From NCBI GenBank assembly GCA_963789225.1, contig CAWBKD010000002.1, positions 124,001 through 188,000 of the forward strand: a stretch of DNA of 64,000 nucleotides, in the 5' to 3' direction. Source of the DNA: Palsa-504 sp963789225. GTDB taxonomy: Bacteria > Actinomycetota > Actinomycetes > Streptosporangiales > Streptosporangiaceae. The notes under the pieces were generated by a model. The model saw nothing but the letters and a program-made list of their open reading frames with translations. It had not been told where the DNA came from and made no database searches. The translations under genes and the position numbers were made by a program. Positions 56,828 to 64,000 of this stretch are shown piece by piece (positions within the stretch are counted from its first letter, which is position 1; each line of letters begins with the position of its first letter).

Positions 56828-57637
56828 ATGGCGCCCATGGACGCCAGGAGCCGGGTCCGGCAGTTCCTGGCCCGCGGCACCGCGGACCGGCCGCCGTTCC
56901 TGGCCATGGCGACCGAGTACACGGCCAGGCTGGCGCAGTGCACCGCGGGTGAGCTGCTGGCCGACCCGGGGCTGTTCGTGCGCTCGTTTACCGAGTCCGT
57001 GGCCGTGCTCGGCCTGGAGGCCGTCCTGATCGAGATCCCGGCCGCCGTCGCCGTGGGCGGCGACCCCGCCGCTAGCGGGTATGCCGTCCTCCGCGAAGAC
57101 CTGCACCGCCTCCGCGCCACGCTGCGAGACCAGCTCGCCATGGCCGTCCTGCTCCCCGGCCCGCTGACCCTGTCCGCCTCCCTCGGCCTCCCCGCCACCA
57201 CAGATTCCCTGGACGACCTGGTAACGGCCCTGATCACCATCGAGGAATACCTCGGCCCCGCCGACCTCGACGCCCTCGCCCTCCTGGAGCGGGAAGCGGT
57301 AGCCGACGCGGACGTCCCTCTCCTGGCCGACGCCACGGCGGCCTTCTGGAATGTAGCCCGCTACTACTCCCTTCCCTCCCTCCTGATCGCCGCCCGGGGC
57401 ACCCCCCGGCTGGCCGAAGCCGGGCCGACCGCGGTGGCCGCCTGGTCCGGCGTCACCGCGGCCGAGCTACTCGCCGGCGGAGCCGCGGCCGCTGGCCAGC
57501 CACCGCCAGCTGGCCAGCCACCGCTCGCTGGCCCCGCGCCGCTGCCGCCAGGCGGCTTCTATCTGAGCGCGGGCGAGATCCCGGCCGACTGGCCGGTGGA
57601 CTCGGTCCGCTCGCTGGTCCGGCCGCTCTCCTGGTAG
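56828..57637 (+). CDS. Compact uroporphyrinogen-decarboxylase (URO-D) superfamily protein
   Basis: 269 aa, about 70 shorter than usual. The start SRVRQFLARGTADRPPFLAM resembles the opening of URO-D/MtaA-type proteins, and the end GGFYLSAGEIPADWPVDS resembles their last conserved segment with the substrate-facing turn. The usual His/Cys ligands of corrinoid methyltransferases are not evident. Between residues about 218 and 240 lies a Pro/Gly/Ala insertion from a 21-bp DNA repeat (GGCCAGCCACCGC). It lies 8 bp after HyuB, so it belongs to the same operon. Function uncertain. Confidence 0.6.
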   Translation: MAPMDARSRVRQFLARGTADRPPFLAMATEYTARLAQCTAGELLADPGLFVRSFTESVAVLGLEAVLIEIPAAVAVGGDPAASGYAVLREDLHRLRATLRDQLAMAVLLPGPLTLSASLGLPATTDSLDDLVTALITIEEYLGPADLDALALLEREAVADADVPLLADATAAFWNVARYYSLPSLLIAARGTPRLAEAGPTAVAAWSGVTAAELLAGGAAAAGQPPPAGQPPLAGPAPLPPGGFYLSAGEIPADWPVDSVRSLVRPLSW

Positions 57638-57659
57638 CTCCCCGTCGGCCTCGCGCCGG

Positions 57660-59126
57660 CTAGCTGGTGCCCAGCCCGATGGAGCCCTGCGGGTCGATCT
57701 CGTGTATCTCCTGCTCGGCGATCCGCGTCTCCTCCGGCACGTTGAGGCTGCGGGCGAAGATCCAGTACACGATGGCCGCCACAGGGAACCCGATGAACGG
57801 GGAGATGTCGCCGCCGCCGAGATCGTGCGCCACCACGCCGGTGTACAGGCTGGTGCTCATGAACGGGGCCATGGCGAAGAACCCGACCCAGTAGGCGGTG
57901 AGGCCGCGCCACCCCCACCGGTGGTACATGCCGTTCGGCTTGAAGATCTCCTTGATCGCGTAGTTGCCCTTGCGGACGAAGAAGAAGTCGACGAGGTTGA
58001 CCGCCGTCCACGGGATCATGAAGTACAGGATGATGGTCAGCCACGCCGAGAAATCGGTCAGGAATGAGCCGGGTATGGTGAGCGACAGCGCCGTCCCGGC
58101 CACCGCGATGAACGTGATCGCGAGCAGCCGGTTGGTCCGCGTCGTCTTGATCGGCTTGATCGAGTCGATCGTCGTGAGCGTGGCCAGCCCGCCGCTGTAC
58201 ATATTCAGGCCGATGACCGCGACCAGGCCGGGCCACGAGCACAGCAGCACGATGAAGCCCCACCCGTGGAACCACGCGTTCCCGGCCGTGTGGATCGCGG
58301 TGACCGATGAGGTGATCTTCGGGTAGACGGCGGCCAGGAAGGCGCCGAGCCCGGCCAGCCAGACGGCCCCGATCCCCGACCCGAGGTACGTCCACCAGAA
58401 GGCCGAGGCCGTGGAGGTGCTGCGCGGGAGGTAGCGCGAGTACTCGGACACGTAGGGCGCCCAGGTCAGCTGGTAGCTCAGTACGGCACCGAGCTCGAGC
58501 AGGAACGGATCCCCCTTGAACGTGCCCAGGGAGTAGAAGCCGGCCGGCACGTGGACGACGGCCAGGATGCCGATGGCGAACAGCACGTACACGGCGATGA
58601 ACAAGATGCTGGCCCACTGGCAGAACACGTGGATCAGCCGGTAGCCGAAGATGGCCCAGACGAACGCGATCCCGCAGATGATGATCGTCGAGATGGTCAG
58701 GTTGGTCCCCGCGGTCTGCTGGACCGTGGCCGCCGCGATCTCCGTGTTGAACACGTTGTAGCCGATGAACAGCGCCACCGCGACCAGGACCGGCAGCAGC
58801 GCCCCGTAGTACCCGAACTGCGGCCGCGACTGGATCATCTGGGGCAGGCCCAGCTTGGGGCCCTGCGCCGAGTGGAACGCCATGAACAGCGTCCCGATGA
58901 CCGAGCCGAGCACGATGGCGAGGATCGACCAGTCGAAGCTAAGGCCGAGCGCGACGCCGAACGCCCCGATGGCCAGCGTGGCCAGCTGCGCGTTGCCGGC
59001 GAACCACAGGGGCCCCAGGTGCCACACCTTCCCGTGGCGCTCGCTGACCGGGACGTAGTCGATCGACCTGGTCTCCACGCCGGTCGCCGACGGTTTTGTT
59101 GCGGTTCCCGTTACGGATGTGTCCAT
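57660..59126 (-). CDS. NCS1-family permease (purine/cytosine/hydantoin type) 1
   Basis: 488 aa with 12 membrane spans. N-terminal RSIDYVPVSERHGKVWHLGP and the span-1 segment NAQLATLAIGAFGVALGLS are typical of the nucleobase:cation symporter-1 family, as are GAVLSYQLTWAPYVSEYSRY (span 6 with the substrate-contact Trp) and the loop FFVRKGNYAI. Substrates of this family are cytosine, allantoin, hydantoins and uracil. ATG 59126 has a TTGGAGGTCACC ribosome binding site. It lies 19 bp after the nitrilase-family gene and is convergent with the URO-D-like gene. Confidence 0.88.
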   Translation of the reverse strand: MDTSVTGTATKPSATGVETRSIDYVPVSERHGKVWHLGPLWFAGNAQLATLAIGAFGVALGLSFDWSILAIVLGSVIGTLFMAFHSAQGPKLGLPQMIQSRPQFGYYGALLPVLVAVALFIGYNVFNTEIAAATVQQTAGTNLTISTIIICGIAFVWAIFGYRLIHVFCQWASILFIAVYVLFAIGILAVVHVPAGFYSLGTFKGDPFLLELGAVLSYQLTWAPYVSEYSRYLPRSTSTASAFWWTYLGSGIGAVWLAGLGAFLAAVYPKITSSVTAIHTAGNAWFHGWGFIVLLCSWPGLVAVIGLNMYSGGLATLTTIDSIKPIKTTRTNRLLAITFIAVAGTALSLTIPGSFLTDFSAWLTIILYFMIPWTAVNLVDFFFVRKGNYAIKEIFKPNGMYHRWGWRGLTAYWVGFFAMAPFMSTSLYTGVVAHDLGGGDISPFIGFPVAAIVYWIFARSLNVPEETRIAEQEIHEIDPQGSIGLGTS

Positions 59127-59145
59127 GGTGACCTCCAAGGCACCC

Positions 59146-60021
59146 TTACGTGTTGTCCCCGGCCCAGGCGTCGGCGCGGGTATACAGCTCTTCACGGCGG
59201 TTCTCCCACAGCGCCGAATTCAGCCGGTCGGCTTCGGCTAGCTCCTCCTGCAGCGCGATCTCGGCCACCAGCAGCGCCGGGCCGGCCGGGCTGGTGAGCT
59301 CGTGGACCTTGACGGCCCGGCTGACCACGCGGCCGAGCGGCGAGATGACCTGGCTGCCGCCCAGCAGCGCACCCGACGGCGTCCGGCCGCACTGATTCGA
59401 CATCACCCACCACTGGCCGTTCTCCAGGGCCCGGGCCGGGTACAGCCCGTCCCACCAGCTCTCGGCCTTCACCTCGTACGCGCTGGCCTGCACGACAACC
59501 CTGGCCCCGGCCAGGCGCAGCGCCCTAGCCGTCTCCGGGAAGTCGCCGTCGAAGCACACCGGCAGGCCGACCACGCCGAAGTCCTCGGTCGCGCAGACCG
59601 TCAGGCGCGGCCCGGCGGCGAAGATCAGGTCCTCGCCCAGCGGGGCGTACAGGTGCGCCTTGCGGTGCACCCCGCGCAGTTCCCCTTCCCGGCCGAACAA
59701 CAGGGCGGTGTTGTAGACGTCGGCCCCGTCGCGCTCGGGCACGCTGCCGGCCGCCAGCCACGCGCCCGCCGCCGCGGCGGCGCGCGCGAGCGCCGCAGTG
59801 CGCGGCCCGTCCAGCGGTTCGGCGCTGGCGGCCACGTCGTCGGCCAGGGTCTTCGGGCTGTACCCCGACGGCCACAGCTCGGGCAGCACGATCAGGTCGC
59901 AGCGGCGCCTGCCGAGCTCCGCGATCAGCCCGAGCGCGGACGCCATGTTCTCGGCCGCGTCACCGGGACGCGGCAGCCACTGCGCGATGCCGACCACCGC
60001 CCGGTCGAGCAACGGCCTCAC
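59146..60021 (-). CDS. Carbon-nitrogen hydrolase (nitrilase superfamily)
   Basis: 291 aa; hydrolyses a C-N bond in an amide, carbamoyl or nitrile group. The Glu-Lys-Cys triad is present: LPELWPSGY (Glu about 47), HRKAHLY (Lys about 121) and GLPVCFDGDFPE (Cys about 155). It lies between two NCS1 permeases, so a role in cleaving an imported N-heterocycle's ring-opened product (N-carbamoyl type) is plausible. 61 bp separate it from the upstream permease. Confidence 0.88.
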   Translation of the reverse strand: MRPLLDRAVVGIAQWLPRPGDAAENMASALGLIAELGRRRCDLIVLPELWPSGYSPKTLADDVAASAEPLDGPRTAALARAAAAAGAWLAAGSVPERDGADVYNTALLFGREGELRGVHRKAHLYAPLGEDLIFAAGPRLTVCATEDFGVVGLPVCFDGDFPETARALRLAGARVVVQASAYEVKAESWWDGLYPARALENGQWWVMSNQCGRTPSGALLGGSQVISPLGRVVSRAVKVHELTSPAGPALLVAEIALQEELAEADRLNSALWENRREELYTRADAWAGDNT

Positions 60022-60082
60022 CCCACCTAAGGTCCGGCCGCTTCCGCGGCCCGCGGCGGCCTCGTAACAACCGGCGCCCCGC

Positions 60083-61519
60083 CTACGAGCGGGGGGTGAG
60101 GACCGCGGGCTCCCCGCCGGTCTTGGCCGAGGCCGGCATGAAGTACCGCGCGCCGACGTAGTACACCACGGCTGCGAAGACGAAGCCGACGATCCACGCG
60201 ATGTCCGCGCCCCCGAGGGCCTTGGCCGCTGCGCCGACGATCCACGCGTTGTCCATGAACGGCCACTCGACCAGGACCGTCAGCCCGTACAGGACCAGCG
60301 CGAACCAGTTGACCTCCCCGTAGATGCCTTTGGCCTTGAACAGCTCGGGTATGTCGTAGTGCCCGCGCCTGATCAGGTAGAAGTCGGTCAGGTTGATGGC
60401 GGTCCAGGGGACGAGCAGGTAGAGCGTGAAGACCAGGAAGTTGGACAGGTCGGTGATGAAGTGGCTGCTCGCCTTCCACGCGATGATCGTGCCGATGATC
60501 GCGACTACGGTGGTGGCGATGAGCCGCGCGGACCGGCCTGTGGTCTTGGACGCGAGCGCGCCGGATGGCGAGATGATCGCCATGAACGTGAGGTACGGCC
60601 CGTAGAGGTTGCCGAAGTTCCCGGACCCGACCCCCAGGATGATGATGATCAGGAACAGCCACTTCACGGACAGCAGCCCGGCCAGGTACGAGGGGGCGTT
60701 CGCGCTCACGGCCGTCAGGGTCACGACGGCCGCGATGGCCCCGATGATCATGACCAGGGACGCGCCGAAAACCGACCCGACGTAGGTGTAGGTGAAGGTC
60801 TTCCAGCTCGGGGTGTCCTCCGGCATGTAGCGCGAGTAGTCCGACACGTACGGCGCCCAGGTGACCTGCCAGGCGACGAACACCGAGATCGCGAGCAGGA
60901 TGTTGCCCGCCGTGTTGCTCCCGGCAGGCATGTGCTTGGGGAGGATGGTCAGCAGCTTGATCAGCATGGCGACGAAGATCCCCGTCGACAGGATGGTGAC
61001 CCACCTGTTGTACGCGTGGAACATGTCGTAACCGAACCAGGTGATCAGCAGCACGAAGGCGTTGATGATGATGATGCCCTCGAGCGTGGTCACGTGGAAC
61101 AGGCTGGCGATGGCCTGCCCGCCGAGGATCGCGCTGGAGGTGAAGTAGCCGATGTACATCAGGACCACGATGATGTTCGGCAGCGCGGTCCCGTACATCC
61201 CGAACTGCGCCCGTGACTGCATCATCTGCGGCAGGCCCAGGCGAGGGCCCTGCACCGAGTGCAGCGCCATGTACAGCCCGCCGGCCGCGTTCCCGACGAT
61301 GATCGCGAAGATCGCCCACGGCAGGCTGAGGCCGAACACGATGGCCAGCACGCCGACGGAGATCGCGAGGATCTGCACGTTGCTGGCCGCCCAGAAGGTA
61401 AACAGCGTGTTCGGCTTGCCGTGACGCTCCGCCGGCGGGATGTAATCGATCCCGTGCCGCTCCAGGATCAGCGGTTCTTCGTGCGCTCTAGTCGCTTCCA
61501 GGTCAGATGCAGAGCTCAT
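60083..61519 (-). CDS. NCS1-family permease (purine/cytosine/hydantoin type) 2
   Basis: 478 aa, 12 membrane spans, clear paralogue of the permease at 57660-59126 (shared GIDYIPPAERHGK start, WQVTWAPYVSDYSRYMP in span 6 and FYLIRRGHYDIPELF loop). Substrate-contact positions in span 1 differ (NVQILAISVGVLAIV against NAQLATLAIGAFGVA). Two permeases in one gene set suggest two related substrates or different affinities. ATG 61519 has a GAGGAGATGCC ribosome binding site and heads the minus-strand unit. Confidence 0.88.
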   Translation of the reverse strand: MSSASDLEATRAHEEPLILERHGIDYIPPAERHGKPNTLFTFWAASNVQILAISVGVLAIVFGLSLPWAIFAIIVGNAAGGLYMALHSVQGPRLGLPQMMQSRAQFGMYGTALPNIIVVLMYIGYFTSSAILGGQAIASLFHVTTLEGIIIINAFVLLITWFGYDMFHAYNRWVTILSTGIFVAMLIKLLTILPKHMPAGSNTAGNILLAISVFVAWQVTWAPYVSDYSRYMPEDTPSWKTFTYTYVGSVFGASLVMIIGAIAAVVTLTAVSANAPSYLAGLLSVKWLFLIIIILGVGSGNFGNLYGPYLTFMAIISPSGALASKTTGRSARLIATTVVAIIGTIIAWKASSHFITDLSNFLVFTLYLLVPWTAINLTDFYLIRRGHYDIPELFKAKGIYGEVNWFALVLYGLTVLVEWPFMDNAWIVGAAAKALGGADIAWIVGFVFAAVVYYVGARYFMPASAKTGGEPAVLTPRS

Positions 61520-61751
61520 GGCATCTCCTCTTACCGCTGGCCCGCGCAGGACAACAGTCCCGGCATCATCGTCACTATCTCGTCCCCGGCCGGTGGGCGA
61601 TATGGCGCCAGATGCCGAAGAATGGCCAGGGTTGCTGGCAGTCCTCGCCAATGATGCGACCGGGGGCCGGGCATACGATTCTGTGGGGAGCCGGCCGAGT
61701 ACGGCCCGCTCCCACCGTAACCGCGCCCGCCCACCTCGGCTGGAGGCCTGG
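61520..61751. promoter_or_regulatory. Divergent intergenic region between NCS1 permease 2 and LLM oxidoreductase
   Basis: 232 bp that must hold both promoters. I see a possible -10 TACGAT (61673-61678) toward the plus strand and no TGGATCCA operator of the GntR type, so this unit may be controlled differently from the urocanase operon. No gene seen. Confidence 0.4.
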
Positions 61752-62708
61752 ATGACCGTCGAGTTCGGCCTGGCCCTGGAGAACTTCACCCCGGAACGCA
61801 AGGTCCCCGAGATCGACGCTATCTCGGCGTACTCGGTCACCGCCGAGGAGCTCGGCTTCGCGTCGGTCTGGGCCTGGGACCACCTGTTCCTCGGGGCCCG
61901 GCGGCCCTTCCCGTTCCTCGAGGCGCTGACCACGCTGAGCTTCGTGGCCGCGCGGACCAGCCGGGTCATGCTCGGCACGGGCATCCTCGTGCTGCCGATC
62001 AGGGAGCCGGCCATCCTGGCCAAGACCGCCGCGACGATCCAGCTCGGCAGCGGAGGCCGGCTCATGCTCGGCGTCGCGGCGGGCTGGTACGAGCGGGAGT
62101 TCCACGCCACCGGGGTGTCGTTCGCCCAGCGCGGCCAGATCTTCGAGCGCAACCTGGACCTGCTGTACCGGCTGTGGGCCGACGACGACGTGACCGGCGA
62201 GTGGGACGGCCGGGTGCTCACCCACGTGCGGATGCTGCCACGGCCGCTGCCGCGGCCGCGGGTGCTTATCGGCGGGTACGTGGACCGGGTGCTGCGCCGC
62301 GTGGCCACCCGCTCCGACGGCTGGGTGACGTACTTCTACACCCCCGAGTCCATCGCCGGGGCGTGGTCGCGGATCCGCGGCTACGCCGAGCAGGCCGGCC
62401 GCGACCCGGACCAGCTCAACCTGGTCGCCCAGGTACCGCTGTGCGTCGCCGCCTCGTACGAGGAGGGGGACCGCCTGGCCCGCGAGTACGTCGGCGAGTA
62501 CTTCGACGTGCCGGCCTGGAGCGAGGCGACGCCCGAGTCGGCGGTCCGCGGCACCCCCGAGCAGTGCGCCGAGCAGATCGCCGCCTACATCGACGCGGGC
62601 GTCCGGCACCTGGTGTTCTGCCCGTACAACTACGAGACCGAGCAGCTGCACCGGCTGGCCGCCGAGGTGCTTCCGCTGGTCATCGGGATCCGCGCGGGGG
62701 CGGACTGA
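61752..62708 (+). CDS. LLM-class (F420-dependent type) oxidoreductase
   Basis: 318 aa, luciferase-like TIM barrel. GLALENFTPERKV at the start, AEELGFASVWAWDHLF (about residues 30-45), ILVLPIREPAILAKTAATIQ (about 80-99) and GRLMLGVAAGWYEREF (about 104-119) are standard. Actinobacterial members mostly use F420H2, but FMN use cannot be excluded. The ATG follows TGGAGGCCTGG. The stop overlaps the CoA-transferase start by one base. Confidence 0.87.
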   Translation: MTVEFGLALENFTPERKVPEIDAISAYSVTAEELGFASVWAWDHLFLGARRPFPFLEALTTLSFVAARTSRVMLGTGILVLPIREPAILAKTAATIQLGSGGRLMLGVAAGWYEREFHATGVSFAQRGQIFERNLDLLYRLWADDDVTGEWDGRVLTHVRMLPRPLPRPRVLIGGYVDRVLRRVATRSDGWVTYFYTPESIAGAWSRIRGYAEQAGRDPDQLNLVAQVPLCVAASYEEGDRLAREYVGEYFDVPAWSEATPESAVRGTPEQCAEQIAAYIDAGVRHLVFCPYNYETEQLHRLAAEVLPLVIGIRAGAD

Positions 62709-63661
62709 TGGAACAGGTGACGGTCCGCCAGGCTCGGGTGGAGCGGGAGGCCGGCGGGCGCCCCGTCGCCGACAAGCGGATGACGGCCGAGGCCGCCACG
62801 GCGCTGATCCGCGACGGCGACCACGTCGCGATCGGCGGGACGCTGTACTCGCGGACGCCGATGGCGCTGGTCTTCGCGCTGCTGCGGCACCGCAGGCGGC
62901 ACCTGACCGTGTCCCGGACGCTGGCCTGCTACGAGATCGAGCTGTTCCTGGCCACCGGCGCCCTCGACCGGATCGTCACCAGCTGGGTCGGGATCGGGCT
63001 GCCGTGGGGACTGCCCCCGATCTTCCGGCACTACGCCGAGCGCGGGCAGGTCCGCTACGACGAATGGAGCCACCTGGCCATGGGGCTGCGCTACAAGGCG
63101 GGCGCCATGGGCGTGCCGTTCCTGCCCAGCCTGACCATGCTCGGCTCAGACCTGGCGCGCACGCTGGACCTGCAGACGGTGACCTGCCCGTACACCGGGG
63201 GGGAGCTGGCCGCGGTGCCCGCGCTCAACCCGGATGTGGCCCTCATCCACGCGCACCGGGCCGACATGTTCGGCAACGTGCAGGTCGACGGGTACCGCCA
63301 CATGGACACCGATATGGCGAAGGCGGCCCGCACGGTGATCGTCAGCGCCGAGGAGATCGTCAGCCCGGAGGCGATCGCCGCCCGGCCCGACCAGACCATG
63401 CTGCCGCACTTCGCGGTGGACGCCGTCGTCGCCGCCCCGTACGGGGCGTACCCGCACGAGTGCTACGGGCGGTACGGGCCCGACCTGGAGCACTTCGACG
63501 CCTACGCCAGGTCGGTGCGGGCGGGCGGCCCGGCCGCGGGCCTGCGCTACGTGGAGCAGAACGTCGACGCCCACGCCGACTTCGCCGCGTTCCTCGCGGC
63601 GGCCGGGCCGGGCAGGCTGGCCGCGCGCGAGGCGGAGGCCAGGGAGCTGACGCCCCGGTGA
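62708..63661 (+). CDS. CoA-transferase family I, alpha subunit (glutaconate/IpdA-like)
   Basis: 317 aa. Family opening KRMTAEAATALIRDGDHVAI then GGTLYSRTPMAL, the segment GVPFLPSLTMLGSDL and PDVALIHAHRADMFGNVQVDG are those of the glutaconate CoA-transferase A type. The catalytic Glu resides in the beta subunit in this class. It would move CoA onto a carboxylate made by the pathway or, if IpdA-like, act as a ring-opening hydrolase. Beta subunit follows with a GTGA overlap. Confidence 0.87.
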   Translation: MEQVTVRQARVEREAGGRPVADKRMTAEAATALIRDGDHVAIGGTLYSRTPMALVFALLRHRRRHLTVSRTLACYEIELFLATGALDRIVTSWVGIGLPWGLPPIFRHYAERGQVRYDEWSHLAMGLRYKAGAMGVPFLPSLTMLGSDLARTLDLQTVTCPYTGGELAAVPALNPDVALIHAHRADMFGNVQVDGYRHMDTDMAKAARTVIVSAEEIVSPEAIAARPDQTMLPHFAVDAVVAAPYGAYPHECYGRYGPDLEHFDAYARSVRAGGPAAGLRYVEQNVDAHADFAAFLAAAGPGRLAAREAEARELTPR

Positions 63662-64000
63662 GCGCGAACGGAGCCGCGAGCGCCGAGGAGCTGATGGCGA
63701 TCACCGCCAGCCGACTGCTGGCCGACCACAAGGTGGTCTTCGCCGGTGTCGGCATGCCGCTGCTCGCCTCCGCCGTGGCCCGGCACATCCACGCGCCGCA
63801 CCTGACGATCGTGCTGGAAGGCGGCATCATCGGCACGTCGCTGCGGCCCGGCCAGCTGCCGATCTCCACCAACGAGATGCGGGCGGCCTACGGGGCGCAG
63901 ATGCTCACCGACATCACCGATATCTTCCTGTACGCGCAGCGGGGTTACTTCGACTACGGCTTCCTCGGCGCCGCGCAGGTCGACATGTACGGGAACATCA
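63658..64000 (+). CDS. CoA-transferase family I, beta subunit, 3' end beyond window
   Basis: The first 114 residues are inside the window. GTG 63658 overlaps the alpha stop. ELMAITASRLLADHKVVFAG then VGMPLLASAVARH, TIVLEGGIIGTSLRP and GFLGAAQVDMYGNI match glutaconate/IpdB-type beta subunits. The candidate catalytic acidic residue is in VLEGG (about residue 61). Confidence 0.85.
   Translation, partial: MSANGAASAEELMAITASRLLADHKVVFAGVGMPLLASAVARHIHAPHLTIVLEGGIIGTSLRPGQLPISTNEMRAAYGAQMLTDITDIFLYAQRGYFDYGFLGAAQVDMYGNI

Noticed and set aside
1..64000. tRNA, rRNA or riboswitch genes, insertion sequences or integrase-type mobile elements
   Set aside because: No cloverleaf-like sequence, known riboswitch core, transposase or terminal inverted repeats were recognised by reading; a covariance-model scan would be needed to exclude small RNAs.

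Overview
The window is high-GC throughout, uses ATG/GTG/TTG starts with purine-rich ribosome binding sites, and packs genes into stop/start-overlapping operons. It carries family types typical of Actinomycetota: a DUF574-type SAM methyltransferase, a DUF1707 membrane protein, PspC-domain sensor and partner, an LLM-class (F420-type) oxidoreductase and an actinobacterial Ser/Thr kinase. I infer a soil-type saprophytic actinomycete; genus cannot be read from this sequence. No rRNA, tRNA, CRISPR array, prophage or intact insertion sequence was found.

Layout. 1-5.9 kb: a zinc alcohol dehydrogenase (5' end outside the window) and a complete branched-chain-amino-acid-type ABC importer (binding lipoprotein, two permeases, two ATPases), closed by a 46-bp perfect palindrome. 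5.9-9.4 kb: two tandemly duplicated small secreted proteins, an amidohydrolase with a leftover copy of its own 3' end, and a broken organomercurial-lyase-like gene. 9.5-21 kb: a mix of intact genes (BAAT-type lipoprotein, glucose-6-phosphate dehydrogenase, GH63-like glycosidase, FMN reductase, MFS exporter) and many decayed ones: GMC oxidoreductase, PD-(D/E)XK fragment, LuxR regulator, a frameshifted toxin beside an AbrB-type antitoxin, and remnants of a duplicated quinone oxidoreductase/enoyl-CoA hydratase pair.

21-32.5 kb (minus strand): an operon of overlapping genes that begins with a split phosphohistidine dikinase of the phenylphosphate-synthase type (about 68 + 39 kDa). It continues with a biotin carboxyl carrier, biotin carboxylase, divergent carboxyltransferase, HAD phosphatase, a fused E1 alpha-beta TPP enzyme, a gamma-resorcylate-decarboxylase-like protein and a quinone oxidoreductase. 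It reads as a phosphorylate/carboxylate/oxidise route for an unknown substrate and is one of the two best candidates for an undescribed system. The biotin carboxylase carries five in-frame 39-bp repeats in its ATP-grasp region.

32.6-38.6 kb: methyltransferase, a PspC-type two-component system with a divergent PspC/DUF1707 pair, a 39-bp tandem-repeat ORF open on both strands, and a membrane Ser/Thr kinase. 38.7-43.3 kb: a three-subunit molybdenum hydroxylase with a DUF6282-like metallohydrolase, divergent from an IclR regulator.

43.4-64 kb: catabolic genes: SDR, tautomerase, class III aminotransferase, hydroxyacyl-CoA dehydrogenase, and an FCD-GntR regulator facing a urocanase paralogue across two copies of the same operator-like site. 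The urocanase paralogue leads an operon whose order (HyuA, Zn-ribbon gamma, HyuA, HyuB) matches acetophenone carboxylase Apc1-4, followed by a URO-D-like protein. Two NCS1 permeases flank a nitrilase-family hydrolase, and an LLM oxidoreductase with a two-subunit CoA-transferase closes the window. I infer import of a polar N-heterocycle or amide, hydration, ATP-dependent ring opening or carboxylation, amide hydrolysis and CoA activation; the substrate is not identifiable from sequence.
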